Positions 21,868 to 32,872 of a stretch of DNA of 64,000 bases are shown one piece after another (position 1 is the stretch's first letter; the number at the start of each line of letters is the position of its first letter). The DNA is from Channallabes apus (Eukaryota > Chordata > Actinopteri > Siluriformes > Clariidae), in the NCBI GenBank assembly GCA_030522415.1, contig CM060113.1, forward strand, positions 15,552,151-15,616,150, given 5' to 3'. The translations under genes and the position numbers were made by a program. The notes beneath the pieces are model-generated. The model was not told where the DNA came from and made no database searches. It worked only from the letters and a program-made list of their open reading frames with translations.

Positions 21868-21989
21868 TCAATTTCATTAGTTCGTTCATTCTATTTGAAG
21901 CTTCGGATGTTTTTTTTTTTGGTTTGGCTAGATTAGTTCTGAACTCGCTTCCTTGAAACTATCGCTAAAACAATGACACACACACATAG

Positions 21990-22021
<32 letters not shown>

Positions 22022-22620
22022 ACACACACACTCCCCTGAGCCCTCGGGAAACATCCAATCACCGTCGGTATACAAATGAGTCAAGACGTAGCCTAATGTG
22101 GTGTCGTGTCGGATTTCAGTGGTCACGGAGTGGGAAGACTTTGAAGAAGCTGCAGTGACAGTGAACAGCTGAACAACTTCACTTTTCCGTTTACCTCTGA
22201 GGAAAAAAAGCTGTATTTTGTTTGTTTATATTTTTATAGTAGTATAAGTTATAGTTTGGTCTGTACTGTTGTTCGCACCCTTGTAGAGAATAAATAAATG
22301 AATAACACCTTCATATCCCCTCTCAAGAGTGTCATAGTCCATTGTTAGTTTTAATGATCTGGCTGAAACTAATTATCACTACATAAGTACCCTAACACCA
22401 TTGATCATGAGTCTCAGCTGAACCTAATTCTATACTTGTAACAGAAAATGTAGATGCAGATTCCAAATGTGTATTTATATAATAGATAGATAGATGTGTG
22501 TGTGTGTGTGTGTGTGTAGGCTCTACGCAGGGGCAAGAGAGGGCAGCGCACCCTTAAATGTCTGCACATGTTAATATATTCCTAAAATGTATATATTACA
22601 AGTTGATGAACTGATCTGCG
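21868..22620 (+). repeat. piggyBac-related repeat R, copy 1
   Basis: Shares TTAGTTCGTTCATT, the CA microsatellite followed by CTCCCCTGAGCCCTCGG, GTGTCGTGTCGGATTTCAG and a long tract through AATAAATGAATAACACCTTC with copies at 25080, 55612 and 60890. The last of those copies lies directly upstream of the intact piggyBac transposase. Short frames in it are microsatellite translations. Confidence 0.65.
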
Positions 22621-22630
22621 GTAGCGATGA

Positions 22631-24343
22631 CGTCACAGTCCGACAGCTTTAGAATGATGTTTGATCAGGTCTACTGTATATTCTGAACATAGAACTGCAA
22701 AATGTCTGATACAGTACTTTGGGGGAAACAAAGACTTAAACTGTTAAGTAATAACATTATTAATAACAAATATGTAATAGTTTTGATATTTGAAAATTTT
22801 TTATTTTAATGTAAAAGGACTATAGATAGAGACTTATAAGCAGCTGGTGTATCCGGGTTGTTTAATGAACTTTAAGCAAAAAGACAACATGTATTCATCT
22901 GTTTTATATAAATTACTGTTTTAACTTTGACTAGTTTTGGAAGAATAAATTGAATTGTTAAAGTCATGTTTTGCGTGTTTTAATTTTGGGGGATTGTTTG
23001 GGTATTTAAAAATTGTTTAGTTGAACCAACAACTTCAATGGGCAAAAAATGGGACACAACTTTGTTTTAAATAGTCAAAGAGTTGGGCTGAAAATAATAA
23101 TAATAATTATTGATCATAGAAACAAATGAAACCAGTTAAACACTTGATTATATGTATTTGTGTTTGTGATTGTGACCCATGATAATTTTTTCTCAGTATA
23201 AATAAATGTTTTGGGTTTTAAGAACTCCAAAAGAGCAACGACAAACTTGGTATTCTTCCACCTTCCACTCCTGGTGTTAATTGCTCTGTGTGTGCGTGTG
23301 TGTTTTTGGCGGGGGGATGGGTGTGTGTGTGTTTTCGGCTGTTCAGCAGTTCTAAACACAAGCACAGTTTTTGTCCTTAACTAAAATACTTCAATACGTT
23401 AATAATGAATTTATTTTGTTGAATAAGGTAATAAGCGATATTTAAACCAAACCAGTAAGTTAAGTAAGTGTTCCATGCATTAAAGTACTGTGTATAACCA
23501 AGTGCCCTAGCAAACACAGTTACAGTACAGTTTACAGTACAAACAGAGTGTGTGCGCTGGGGGGATTGGAAGGTGAGTGAGAATACTCATTTACAAGACA
23601 AAAGACGGTCAGAGGCAGCGCCGTTCTAGACCAGACAACACGGGGTGGGGGGAGGGGCGCATCATGTTCAAGCACTGTTTTTACCTGGCCTTACTGTATA
23701 GTAACAGTATTGTATTTGCTGAATTGTGTTGAGGCACGCAAACCCCCAGACCACAATAAGGTGGCAATCCCTCAGGGGGAAACTAAAAAATAAATATATA
23801 TATATATAATTATATAATAAAATATCCTTAATCCAGATTTTATCAATGACATAACATTTATCTAAGCTGGATGGTCTAATTCTCAAAACCGTTTAACCTA
23901 AAGAAAAACATAACACACTATAACTAGAATATTTACAAAACTGAAAGGTTGTCTTATGAATAATAAAAAATAGAAACTAAATTAAAACAGATGGGCTGTT
24001 GAACAGATCATAATATGTTTTATGTTTTCTGATTATAAATGATATATGGGTTGATTTTAGAAAGGCTAAATCAAATAGCTAGTTTTGGTAATGTCAGTCC
24101 AGTAACTATACTATGTAAAAGTAATTATAATATGAATTAATTAAGGGCAGGACCTAACCTAATGTTAATAATTTACACCATGATAACATTAGTATTCATG
24201 TTTTTGTATTTTTGTATTAACATTTTAAATGTTCAAATGAACGTTTCAGAGTATATAATTTGTCGTGTCATCTGTGATTGAGACCCATGAGTTAAATTGA
24301 AATATTTTTTATAGGTAGTAAGCCAAGTTTTAGTAACCTGCTT
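22631..24343 (-). repeat. Repeat Y, copy 2, uninterrupted and inverted
   Basis: Reverse complement of 16651-17808 plus 36442-36959, including about 50 bases lost from copy 1 at the X insertion point. Length about 1.7 kb. No terminal inverted repeat or coding frame is evident, so it may be part of a longer family; a related fragment in the same orientation lies at 27027-27125. Confidence 0.78.
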
Positions 24344-24453
24344 TAGTAATGGGCTCTAAAAGACAATGGAACATTACAGAACGTGCGAGTTGACGCCCAT
24401 GCACAGATTAAAATGTTCATTTGAATTAAAATGACACACGCATGTCTGTGTGT

Positions 24454-24487
24454 GTGTATATATATATATATGTAATATATATATATG

Positions 24488-24549
<62 letters not shown>

Positions 24550-24780
24550 CTGCTGGGTAAATATAGGACTAACTAAATGCTGGGTTAATTTAACCCAGCA
24601 AGATGGGTTAAATATTCAATCCAAATGCTAGGTCATATTTAACTATAATGCTGGGTTAATTCTACCACATAAATGGTTCAAATGTTCTACCCATATGTTT
24701 GGGGTTTGTTGGTTCATTTTAACTGGAATGTTGGGTTAATTCTACCTCACAAATAGATTATTATTATTTTCATGTTTTAC
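24454..24780. repeat. (AT)n microsatellite followed by short GGGTTAA-type repeats
   Basis: About 90 bases of nearly pure TA at 24458-24548, then repeated motifs such as TGCTGGGTTAATT and its complement AACCCAGC, a pattern common in small fish DNA transposons. No ends could be defined. 24781-25079 holds nothing recognisable. Confidence 0.6.
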
Positions 24781-25079
24781 AGTGAATCTGTAAAAAAAAC
24801 ACCCATGTCTATTAAACAGTTAAATTATTTTGATATACTTGCCTATTACAAAAAAACATACATATATGCAATAAACACCATCCTATTACATGTTCTTAGA
24901 AAAAAAATATTTATTTTTCAAAAGCACAAGAACAGATAATCAACAGCGACATCATTACTATACTATCATTGATAAGGGCGGGATGGAGTAATTGCACAAA
25001 TAGACTGAGGCAGCTTCTACAGAGCAGGATCTCTCTGTGACTTCAGATATCTTTTCTGAAGAACAAAACTATCCAGCTA

Positions 25080-26257
25080 TTTTTTTTTTGGTTTGGTTAG
25101 ATTAGTTCTGAACTCGCTTCCGTGAAACTATCGCTAAAACAATGTACTGAGCCCTCCTGAGGATATAAAGCTTTATTATTGTGTTTGAATAAATATTCAG
25201 ATCTACCACAGCAGGTAATAAACTATGGTGTGTCATAAGCGAAGCAAACACCACGATTATGCCTCGTTTCGTTCGACGGGAACGTGGTTCACTTGGCCGC
25301 GGTGTATTATAAACCTGTGGAATGTTTCACTGTTTATGCTCACATAAGAGGAACAAAAGCTCAATGAGGACTAAACCAATGACTTCGGTAACTCCACTGA
25401 GTGTAACATCTGCATAGTGACACTGAACATCTTCACTTTTCCGTTTACCTCTGAAAAAAAAGCTGTATTTTGTTTGTTTATATTTAGAGTTTTTATAACA
25501 GTAGAACAAGTACCCGCGCGGACGCACACACATAGACACACACACACACAGACACACACATAGACACACACACACACACACACACAGACACACACACTCC
25601 CCTGAGCCCTCGGGAAACATCCAATCACCGTCGGTATACAAATGAGTCAAGACGTAGCCTAACGTGGTGTCGTGTCGGATTTCAGTGGTCACGGAGTGGG
25701 AAGACTTTGAAGAAGCTGCAGTGACAGTGAACAGCTGAACAACTTCACTTTTCCGTTTACCTCTGAGGAAAAAAAGCTGTATTTTGTTTGTTTATATCTA
25801 GAATTTTTATAGTAGTAAGAGAGAGTTATAGTTTGGTCTGTACTGTTGTTCGCACCCTTGTAGAGAATAAATAAATGAATAACACCTTCATATCCCCTCT
25901 CAAGAGTGTCATAGTCCATTGTTAGTTTTAATGATCTGGCTGAAACTAATTATCACTACATAAGTACCCTAACACCATTGATCATGAGTCTCAGCTGAAC
26001 CTAATTCTATACTTGTAACAGAAAATGTAGATGCAGATTCCAAATGTGTATTTATATAATAGATAGATAGATAGATAGATGTGTGTGTGTGTGTGTGTAG
26101 GCTCTACGCAGGGGCAAGAGAGGGCAGCGCAACCTTAAATGTCTGCACATGTTAATATATTCCTAAAATGTATATATTACAAGTTGATAAACTGATCTGC
26201 GGTAGCGGAAAAATCCGCTGAAATAGGACAGGCACACTAACCCGCACACACACACAT

Positions 26258-26293
<36 letters not shown>

Positions 26294-26905
26294 CTCCCTT
26301 GAGCCCTGCGTCTGTCGGATTTCAGCGGTCACGGAAAGACTTTGAAGCAGTTTATATATGAATCTAAGCTTGAACTTATCAGCATTGTAAATATATAATA
26401 CTTTTCAAATAAAATCGCTATTACTTTGACCCTGAAGTTTAGTTTAGCACACAAAAAAAACAGAAAAGTCATTTCTGGTAAATCAACGGAATGTGTAGTT
26501 TATTTACAGTAATTCATTAAAAAATGAATATACATTGTACAGTACACGGTAAACACGGGAAAGATTACAAAATGAAAAAACAAACAGTGTCTACTTTATA
26601 AACAGCTTAGTATGTGCGTCGAGATGCTGAAATCCCTTGCATGTTTTTGCTTCCAAGTGGAGAGATATTTGACCGATAGCCTAGAACAAAAGATCTATAG
26701 GTGTGATCACAACCCCCTCCGACCGACCGTGCCATCAATCACTGACCACCTCAGAAGTTCCCTCCAATGTATGGCTGCAATACTTGTTTTGCAAGTATTT
26801 TTAACACCATTCAAAGGCTTCAAAGGGGCAGTTATCGGCTATGACACGTTGAAGGAGAACTTAATAGTTCTCAAAAATAGTGTAAATGTCTGCAACAATC
26901 ACTAA
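25080..26905 (+). repeat. piggyBac-related repeat R, copy 2
   Basis: Matches 55612-57350 almost throughout. The first part (to about 26000) matches the 5' flank of the piggyBac transposase at 60890-61110 in direct orientation. The last part (26390-26780) is the inverse of the transposase 3' flank at 62900-63310. It therefore looks like a derivative carrying both flanks without the gene. CA and GATA microsatellites are embedded. Confidence 0.65.
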
Positions 26906-27026
26906 CCATTAAAATGTTTTTTTTTTGTAATTAAACACGAAAATATTAATTATATTTCCATATATATACATACACACACACACACACACAAGGGCGTAGG
27001 TTTGCTACCTATGACTCCAACTAATA

Positions 27027-27297
27027 ATAATAACACACTATAACTAGAATATTTACAAAACTGAAAGGTTTTCTTATGAATAATAAAAAAAACATTATAA
27101 CTCAAAAAGATCATATTATGTTTATATATATATATTTTATAGTAACTGAACAGCTCTCTTCTCTCCAATCCACTCATACACCACAGTCTCCTATTTTTCT
27201 GTGCGCGCGCTGCAGCCTGTGAATGAATACACGCAGCGGAGGTTTTACATATTTAAAACGTAAAAAGGTGTCTCCATCATAAATAGCCCTGAATTAA

Positions 27298-27352
<55 letters not shown>
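27027..27352. repeat. Y fragment and (AT)n microsatellite
   Basis: 27027-27125 repeats, in the Y copy 2 orientation, the ACACACTATAACTAGAATATT segment. (AT)n occupies 27301-27348 and runs into a short (AC)n. 27353-27616 has no recognisable feature. Confidence 0.55.
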
Positions 27353-27355
<3 letters not shown>

Positions 27356-27616
27356 CATACACACACACACACATGTTTTGTGAGATTTTCCCTTACTTGG
27401 TTTTATCAATTTATATTACTCCCTATAATAATGTAAACATTGCTAATTTATGTTTTGGAAAGAAACTTAAGTAATTATTTCATCTATATCTTTCATAAAT
27501 CACACAACTAAAATATAATTAAACAGTTTATTCACCAACATTACCAAATATTTGTGACATTCACAGTCTAGATCCAAGTTGTCTTTTTAATAAAAGTGCA
27601 TTCAGCTAAAATTTGC

Positions 27617-29426
27617 ATCCATAGAAAAAAACTGCACGGCACCAGGGCCTGAAATACTTGTTTTAAACAAAATTGTGTAAAATAATAAATAAATAAAATA
27701 CAGCATTCATTTAGAAATAAAATGCAGCAGAAAATACTTTAAACAAACTGTAGAATAAACGTTAAAACGTAATAGCCCTCTGAAGCAGTGAAGTTGCAAC
27801 TTTCAAATCAGCACTCTGGACTTGTGCACTTAAAAGTATGCCATTGAAACCTTAATGCATGAAAACATTTTAAGCTGAACATGTAAACACAACATGTAAA
27901 CACTTGTAGTCAAGCCAAATCAAATGTTTTAAGATGATAACTTCATCTTTAAAGCTTGCACTTTTGGTGATAGCTTAATCCCATCAAGTTCTAGAAGAAC
28001 TTTCTGAAAATAGCCTCTCCTTCAAGGATTATGGATACACCAACCGGTTCTTCCCCTTCAACAGCACGGACGACAAGGATTTTAAGAAGGTGTCACTTCG
28101 TCTGTCCCCCTGCATAAAATTTACAAGAAAATAAATCATTTATTTTGAGAAGCAAAAAAATCTGAATTGCTTCAACCTGTGCTGACTTCATTGAGAAAAA
28201 AATAATAATAAAAATAAATGATAATAAAAAAATGACCATCACTTCATATACTTCATATTGTTAAACTTGGGTTAAATTGCTTTATCTTGCATCAGTAAAA
28301 CATGGCATGAGATGGCTTTACAGTGTCAGGAAATCCTATGATGAATGCTGAGTTTGTATTTAAAGGGTTAGTCCAAACATGAAAATTCGTTCAATAATTA
28401 CTCATTTATATATACATTTGCATTTATATGCTTCTGTCCAATACAACAAACACTATATTCAAGGTATTAATAAATTGTATAATTAATAAGAAAACAATGC
28501 TTTACCAGGCAATCATCAAAGAGATCCTCTTCAGATTCACGTCTCATCTTTACACTTTGTTTCTGTGAAAATATTTACATTGTATCATTACATAATCTTT
28601 TATTCGTACAACTACATTCAGGCATTTCTTCATCTTTTGTAAGTTTGCCTTTATCCAAAGCAAATTACAAAAGAGGAAGGCGTCAAGCAGTGCTACTAAC
28701 ACAAAGTTTCTGACACCGTTAGAAAATACAAGATAGAACAGTGAGGGATTAAGGAAAAAGTGAGAAGCAAGAATCATGTGTGCAAAGATTAAGCATGTAG
28801 GGTCACAGGATGACTCGACTTATTTTTATTGTCTGCAATGCGATTTAGACAAATTAGAACTGCGGTAAAGCCAGCCGCGGTTCAGAAGAACACGGTCAAG
28901 CCAGCCGCGATTGATTTTAGTGTGCGCACATATTACAGTGATTACGGTAGTTTCAGGACCGACACAGAGACAACGCGCTTTCAGAGCGCTTTTCATTTAG
29001 ACGCCCAGGACTGAGAGATAATACAACATGCTCGTCAATTTTTACTTGCTTATTTATTTGCATTTCTGCTTTAATATCCGTGTTATTTATTGGTGACTTT
29101 GACGGTTGTCTGTTACAATATTTTTCTTAAATATTCACCATTCAAATAATTGTTTTATGTAGATAAGTTACAGCAGAATTCGTAGAAAACAGACAAAATA
29201 ATGTATTTAGTCTTTCTAAATACCAGAATTGATTTTTATTTTGTTTTACTGTTCAAAAGTAGCAGTTATTCTTCAATGAATGTTTTCTATAATGAGGATT
29301 AACGTCTGCTTTGGAAGAGAGGTCAAATAAACAAATGTTCACAATGGGGGAAAAAAGTTAAATAAAATGCCTTTATTTCACTTCAGAGACCTATGAAAAA
29401 ATAAATTCTAGTAAGTATAAAACGCC
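27617..29426 (+). repeat. Direct repeat T2 with the empty retroviral target site
   Basis: Partner of 17817-19639. At 29423-29426 it reads CGCC followed at once by ATGGTCAG, the uninterrupted form of the site that in copy 1 is split by the retrovirus. No gene visible. Confidence 0.88.
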
Positions 29427-29838
29427 ATGGTCAGTTTTTATCCCATATAATGTACACACATTATATGATAATAAAAAAAAAGTAGAAAAAAAACAATGAT
29501 CAGTTCTTATTCAGGACGTCCCATACTATATACACACCACATATGAAACTATTTTACTGCAGCATTTTTGAGATATTGGACATTATTACACTTTAAAGGG
29601 GTATAAAGACCCCATTTCTAATAAGTAGAAAAAAACAATGATCAGTTCTTATTCAGGACGTCCCATACTATATACACACCACATATGAAACTATTTTACT
29701 GCAGCATTTTTCAGATATGGGGCATTCTCTCTGTGTTGTTCATGAAACTACCGTAATCGCTGTAATATGCGCGCGCACTAAAATCAATCGCGGCTGGCTT
29801 GACCGTGTTTTTCTGAACCGCGGCTGGCTTTACCGCAG
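28860..29838. repeat. Inverted repeat inside element X
   Basis: Arms of about 110 bases at 28860-28970 and 29729-29838 are reverse complements with few differences; both contain AAGCCAGCCGCG or its complement twice. The 760-bp loop includes the 142-bp tandem repeat. The same arms occur in copy 1 at 19068-19180 and 35584-35695, now separated by the retrovirus. Confidence 0.8.
29493..29720 (+). repeat. 142-bp tandem repeat, about 1.6 copies (X copy 2)
   Basis: ACAATGATCAGTTCTTATTC recurs at 29493 and 29635, a period of 142. Units include TATACACACCACATATG and TTTACTGCAGCATTTTT. X copy 1 has one more unit. Confidence 0.85.
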
Positions 29839-30567
29839 TAAATTAGAGCTGCTGTCAATACTGTATGAACATATGTACAGGTTCTTTACTCGTAACTCAT
29901 TAATAAAGTCCGGCTTCAGAAAAAAAACGTTTATTGCTAGTGCTCTTTTACCATTTAATGCTTTAACACACACGACTCAGTTTGTTCAGAAATGGCATCT
30001 AACTGGCGAGGCTTTGTCTGAACACGCCGTTTTCACTCGGGTTGGGGGAAAGAAACACACATCTCGGTGTATTAATCCGCGCGCTCGGTTCGTTATTATT
30101 TTATTTATTTATTTATTTACCACAGGACCCATGGGGGCTCCGTAGGTTCAGGTTTTTACACGAAAACGGTGTTTTGTGAATCTCCACACTATTAAAAACT
30201 GAAATTGCTAATTGTACGTCCTGAGATTAAGATGAACATTAATTGGGAGTCATGAAAGCGAGAATCACATCCAAAAAAGAAAGCTAAACTTACCTCGAAC
30301 ACGACAAACTCCAGCTGCAGCCACACCGTGTTGTAACCTCCGTGATGATCCACAACTGACTGATACACAGCGCCGGCACAGCGACTCCAAACACGCATGC
30401 GCAGTTTAATTTGCACACATTTTCGGCTTCAGTAGACACACAATACTTCAGACTGAAACACGACTGCCCCCTACAGGTAATGAAGGGCATGTTCACAGCT
30501 TCCCGCACGCAGCCGCGCAAAGCCGCGGCAAGTCACGGGATCCCTTTTCTCGAAACGCAGGTTTTTA

Positions 30568-32499
30568 ATGGCGACATCTGTAACTTTCTTGGTTCCACAT
30601 GCAGTTTCACTACTTCTCCTCGAACAAAAAACGGCACACATGTCAACAGCACGATGGTTGAGGTATAACACAATTTTATTAGAGATGCCAAATGTTACAG
30701 TAAAAAGATGCACTGTGCTTAATCCTGCTACTCTTCTTCCTACAGAAGGCGATGGTGAACCACATGACTGTGTAGCTGTAACTAATGAAATTTGCAGCCC
30801 AAGACCTGATTTACAAGATATTCCTTTGCAGAATGCAGAAATGGAAGTGTTTGTAGATGGATCAGCATTCAGGAACAAACAAACAGGCCAAAATTGCGTA
30901 GGGTATGCCGTAGTAACTGCATATGGTATATTAAAATCAGAGCCACTTCCTAAACATCTATCTGCACAAGCAGCAGAGCTCATTGCTTTAACAGAGGCAT
31001 GTAAACTTGCTGAGGGTAAAACAGTCACTATATATACTGACAGTCAGTTCGCTTTTGGGGTAACTCACGATTTTGCAACACTGTGGAAGCACAGGGGGTT
31101 TCTTACATCATCAGGGAAGCCCATAGCGCATCACGGCCTGATTTCTGACCTCCTGAAGGCAATCCTTTTACCTAAATCGATTGCTGTTTGTAAATGCGCA
31201 GCTCACACAAAAAACAATGATCCAATTTCACAGGGAAACTCAAGAGCAGATGCAGCAGCAAAGACAGCGGCATCGAGACCACTTAATGACAATGTTAACA
31301 TGTGCATGACTAAATCTTCTGTTCCAACAGCTGATTTACAGGATTTGCAGACACAAGCCACCCCAGCAGAAAAGCAAGACTGGTCGAAGGCTGGGGGAAA
31401 AGTGAGGAATGGGGTATGGTACGGCCCCAATAACAAACCTTGTTTACCAAAAGCTTTATTTCCTCATTATGCAAAATTGACACATGGTAAGGACCATGTT
31501 TCAAAAGGGGGAATGGCTGATAGTATATCTCTGTGTTGGTATACTAGAGGCTTTACAAATTACTGCCAAAAATACTGTGAAAAATGTGTAATTTGTGCGA
31601 CTAATAACATAGGGAGAGGAATTAAGATCAGTCAAAGTGCACACCCACAACCACAAAGACCTTTTGAACATATACAAATGGATTTCATAGAACTAACACC
31701 AAGTGAAGGGAAGAAATATTGTTTGGTATTAGTTGATATGTTTTCTAAATGGGTGGAAGCTTTCCCTACATCCAAACAAGATGCTAGTGCAGTAGCAAAA
31801 GCATTGCTATCTGAGATTATCCCACGCTGGGGAATCCCTGAAAAAATAAGTAGCGACAATGGCACGCCCTTTGTAAACCAGGCTCTCCACCAAGTAGGAG
31901 AACGTCTGGGAATAGATTTAAGACAGCATTGTGCATACCACCCAGCTAGTGGGGGTGCAGTAGAAAGAGAAAATGCCACATTAAAGAACAAACTTGCAAA
32001 ATGCTGTGATGAAACGGGAATATCATGGACCAAAGCACTTCCCATAGTATTAATGTACATGAGAACTAGAGTAAGGGGGAGAGCAAAATTAAGCCCTTTT
32101 GAGATTCTGTTTGGCAGACCACCCAATACTGGAATTGGACCAAAACCCATCACTAGAAATCTAACAGGTCATTGTGAAGATGAAATGTTGTGTTATTGTG
32201 CAAAACTCTCTGCTGTTTTATCTCAAGTACAGGCCCAAGTGAAAGAGGCCTTGCCACAACCAGCAGAGGGAATCCTGCATAACCTGAAGCCAGGGGACTG
32301 GGTAGTGGTAAAAGACTTCAGGAGAAAGAGTTGGAGAGCTAGAAGGTGGCTGGGACCGTTCCAGGTGCTCCTTGTGACGCAGACAGCAGTTAAGGTAGCG
32401 GAAAGAGCAACATGGATACACGCCAGCCACTGTAAGCGCGTCCTAGAACCAGAGAATCAAAAGAGAGAGCACGCAGAGGTCAACAAGGGTGAACAGTGA
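30568..32499 (+). pseudogene. Retroviral pol 3' part: RNase H and integrase
   Basis: A 643-codon frame whose first four codons come from the end of element X; retroviral sequence starts at 30581. RNase H shows its acidic residues in EVFVDGSAF (about residue 96), an E in IALTEA, IYTDSQFAF and NSRADAA. Integrase shows an HHCC zinc region ending CEKCVIC (about 335), the catalytic residues in MDFIEL, SSDNGTPF and GGAVEREN, and a C-terminal GPF motif. All catalytic residues are present and no stop interrupts it, but the RT part is missing and the 5' end is displaced by X, so it is a fragment. Integrase would join viral DNA to the host chromosome. Its openness suggests a recent provirus. Confidence 0.88.
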
Positions 32500-32872
32500 A
32501 GTGCTAGTAACCTCTCCTGTAAACCCCAACAGACCTTCATCTGCACGCAAAGTGCATGGGTCAGAAGAACCAACCAGAGTGACAGAAACAACGCAGAACC
32601 ACAACTCTCCACTCAAATTCATCGCAAGAATAAGTACACTACATTTGAGAACAACACATGAAGAAATTGTAAGGTGTCAAAGTAGCAGTAGTGACATATT
32701 GGTGACATATAAAAGTAATTAGAGTTAAAAGTAAGTGTTGTAACTAATGATAAGATAGAAGACTGATTTAAGAAAATAATAATAATAATAATAATACATC
32801 AGTGACTGAGAGTATTCACATTACAGACATTGAATTGACTGGACTGGACGGTAAGAAAAATAAAAAATAAAA

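Larger units (their letters stand above)
19962..30580. mobile_element. Element X, copy 2: complete 10.6-kb TIR element
   Basis: The left end reads CAGATGTCGCCCTTAAAACC and the right end, inverted, reads CAGATGTCGCCATTAAAAAC. The TIR match is about 25 bp with two mismatches, followed by GC-rich, weakly related subterminal sequence. TA lies directly outside both ends (19960-19961 and 30581-30582), and the retroviral frame is continuous if X and one TA are ignored. Inside are a promoter with two exons of a host-type gene (20492-21351), piggyBac-related repeats, an inverted copy of repeat Y, microsatellites, and the right-hand block shared with copy 1. I see no transposase, so it is probably non-autonomous; its superfamily is unknown to me. 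Confidence 0.8.

Noticed and set aside
22628..22635. TGACGTCA, a perfect CRE site
   Set aside because: It arises at the junction of repeat Y with an R unit and is not seen at the other Y end; no promoter context.
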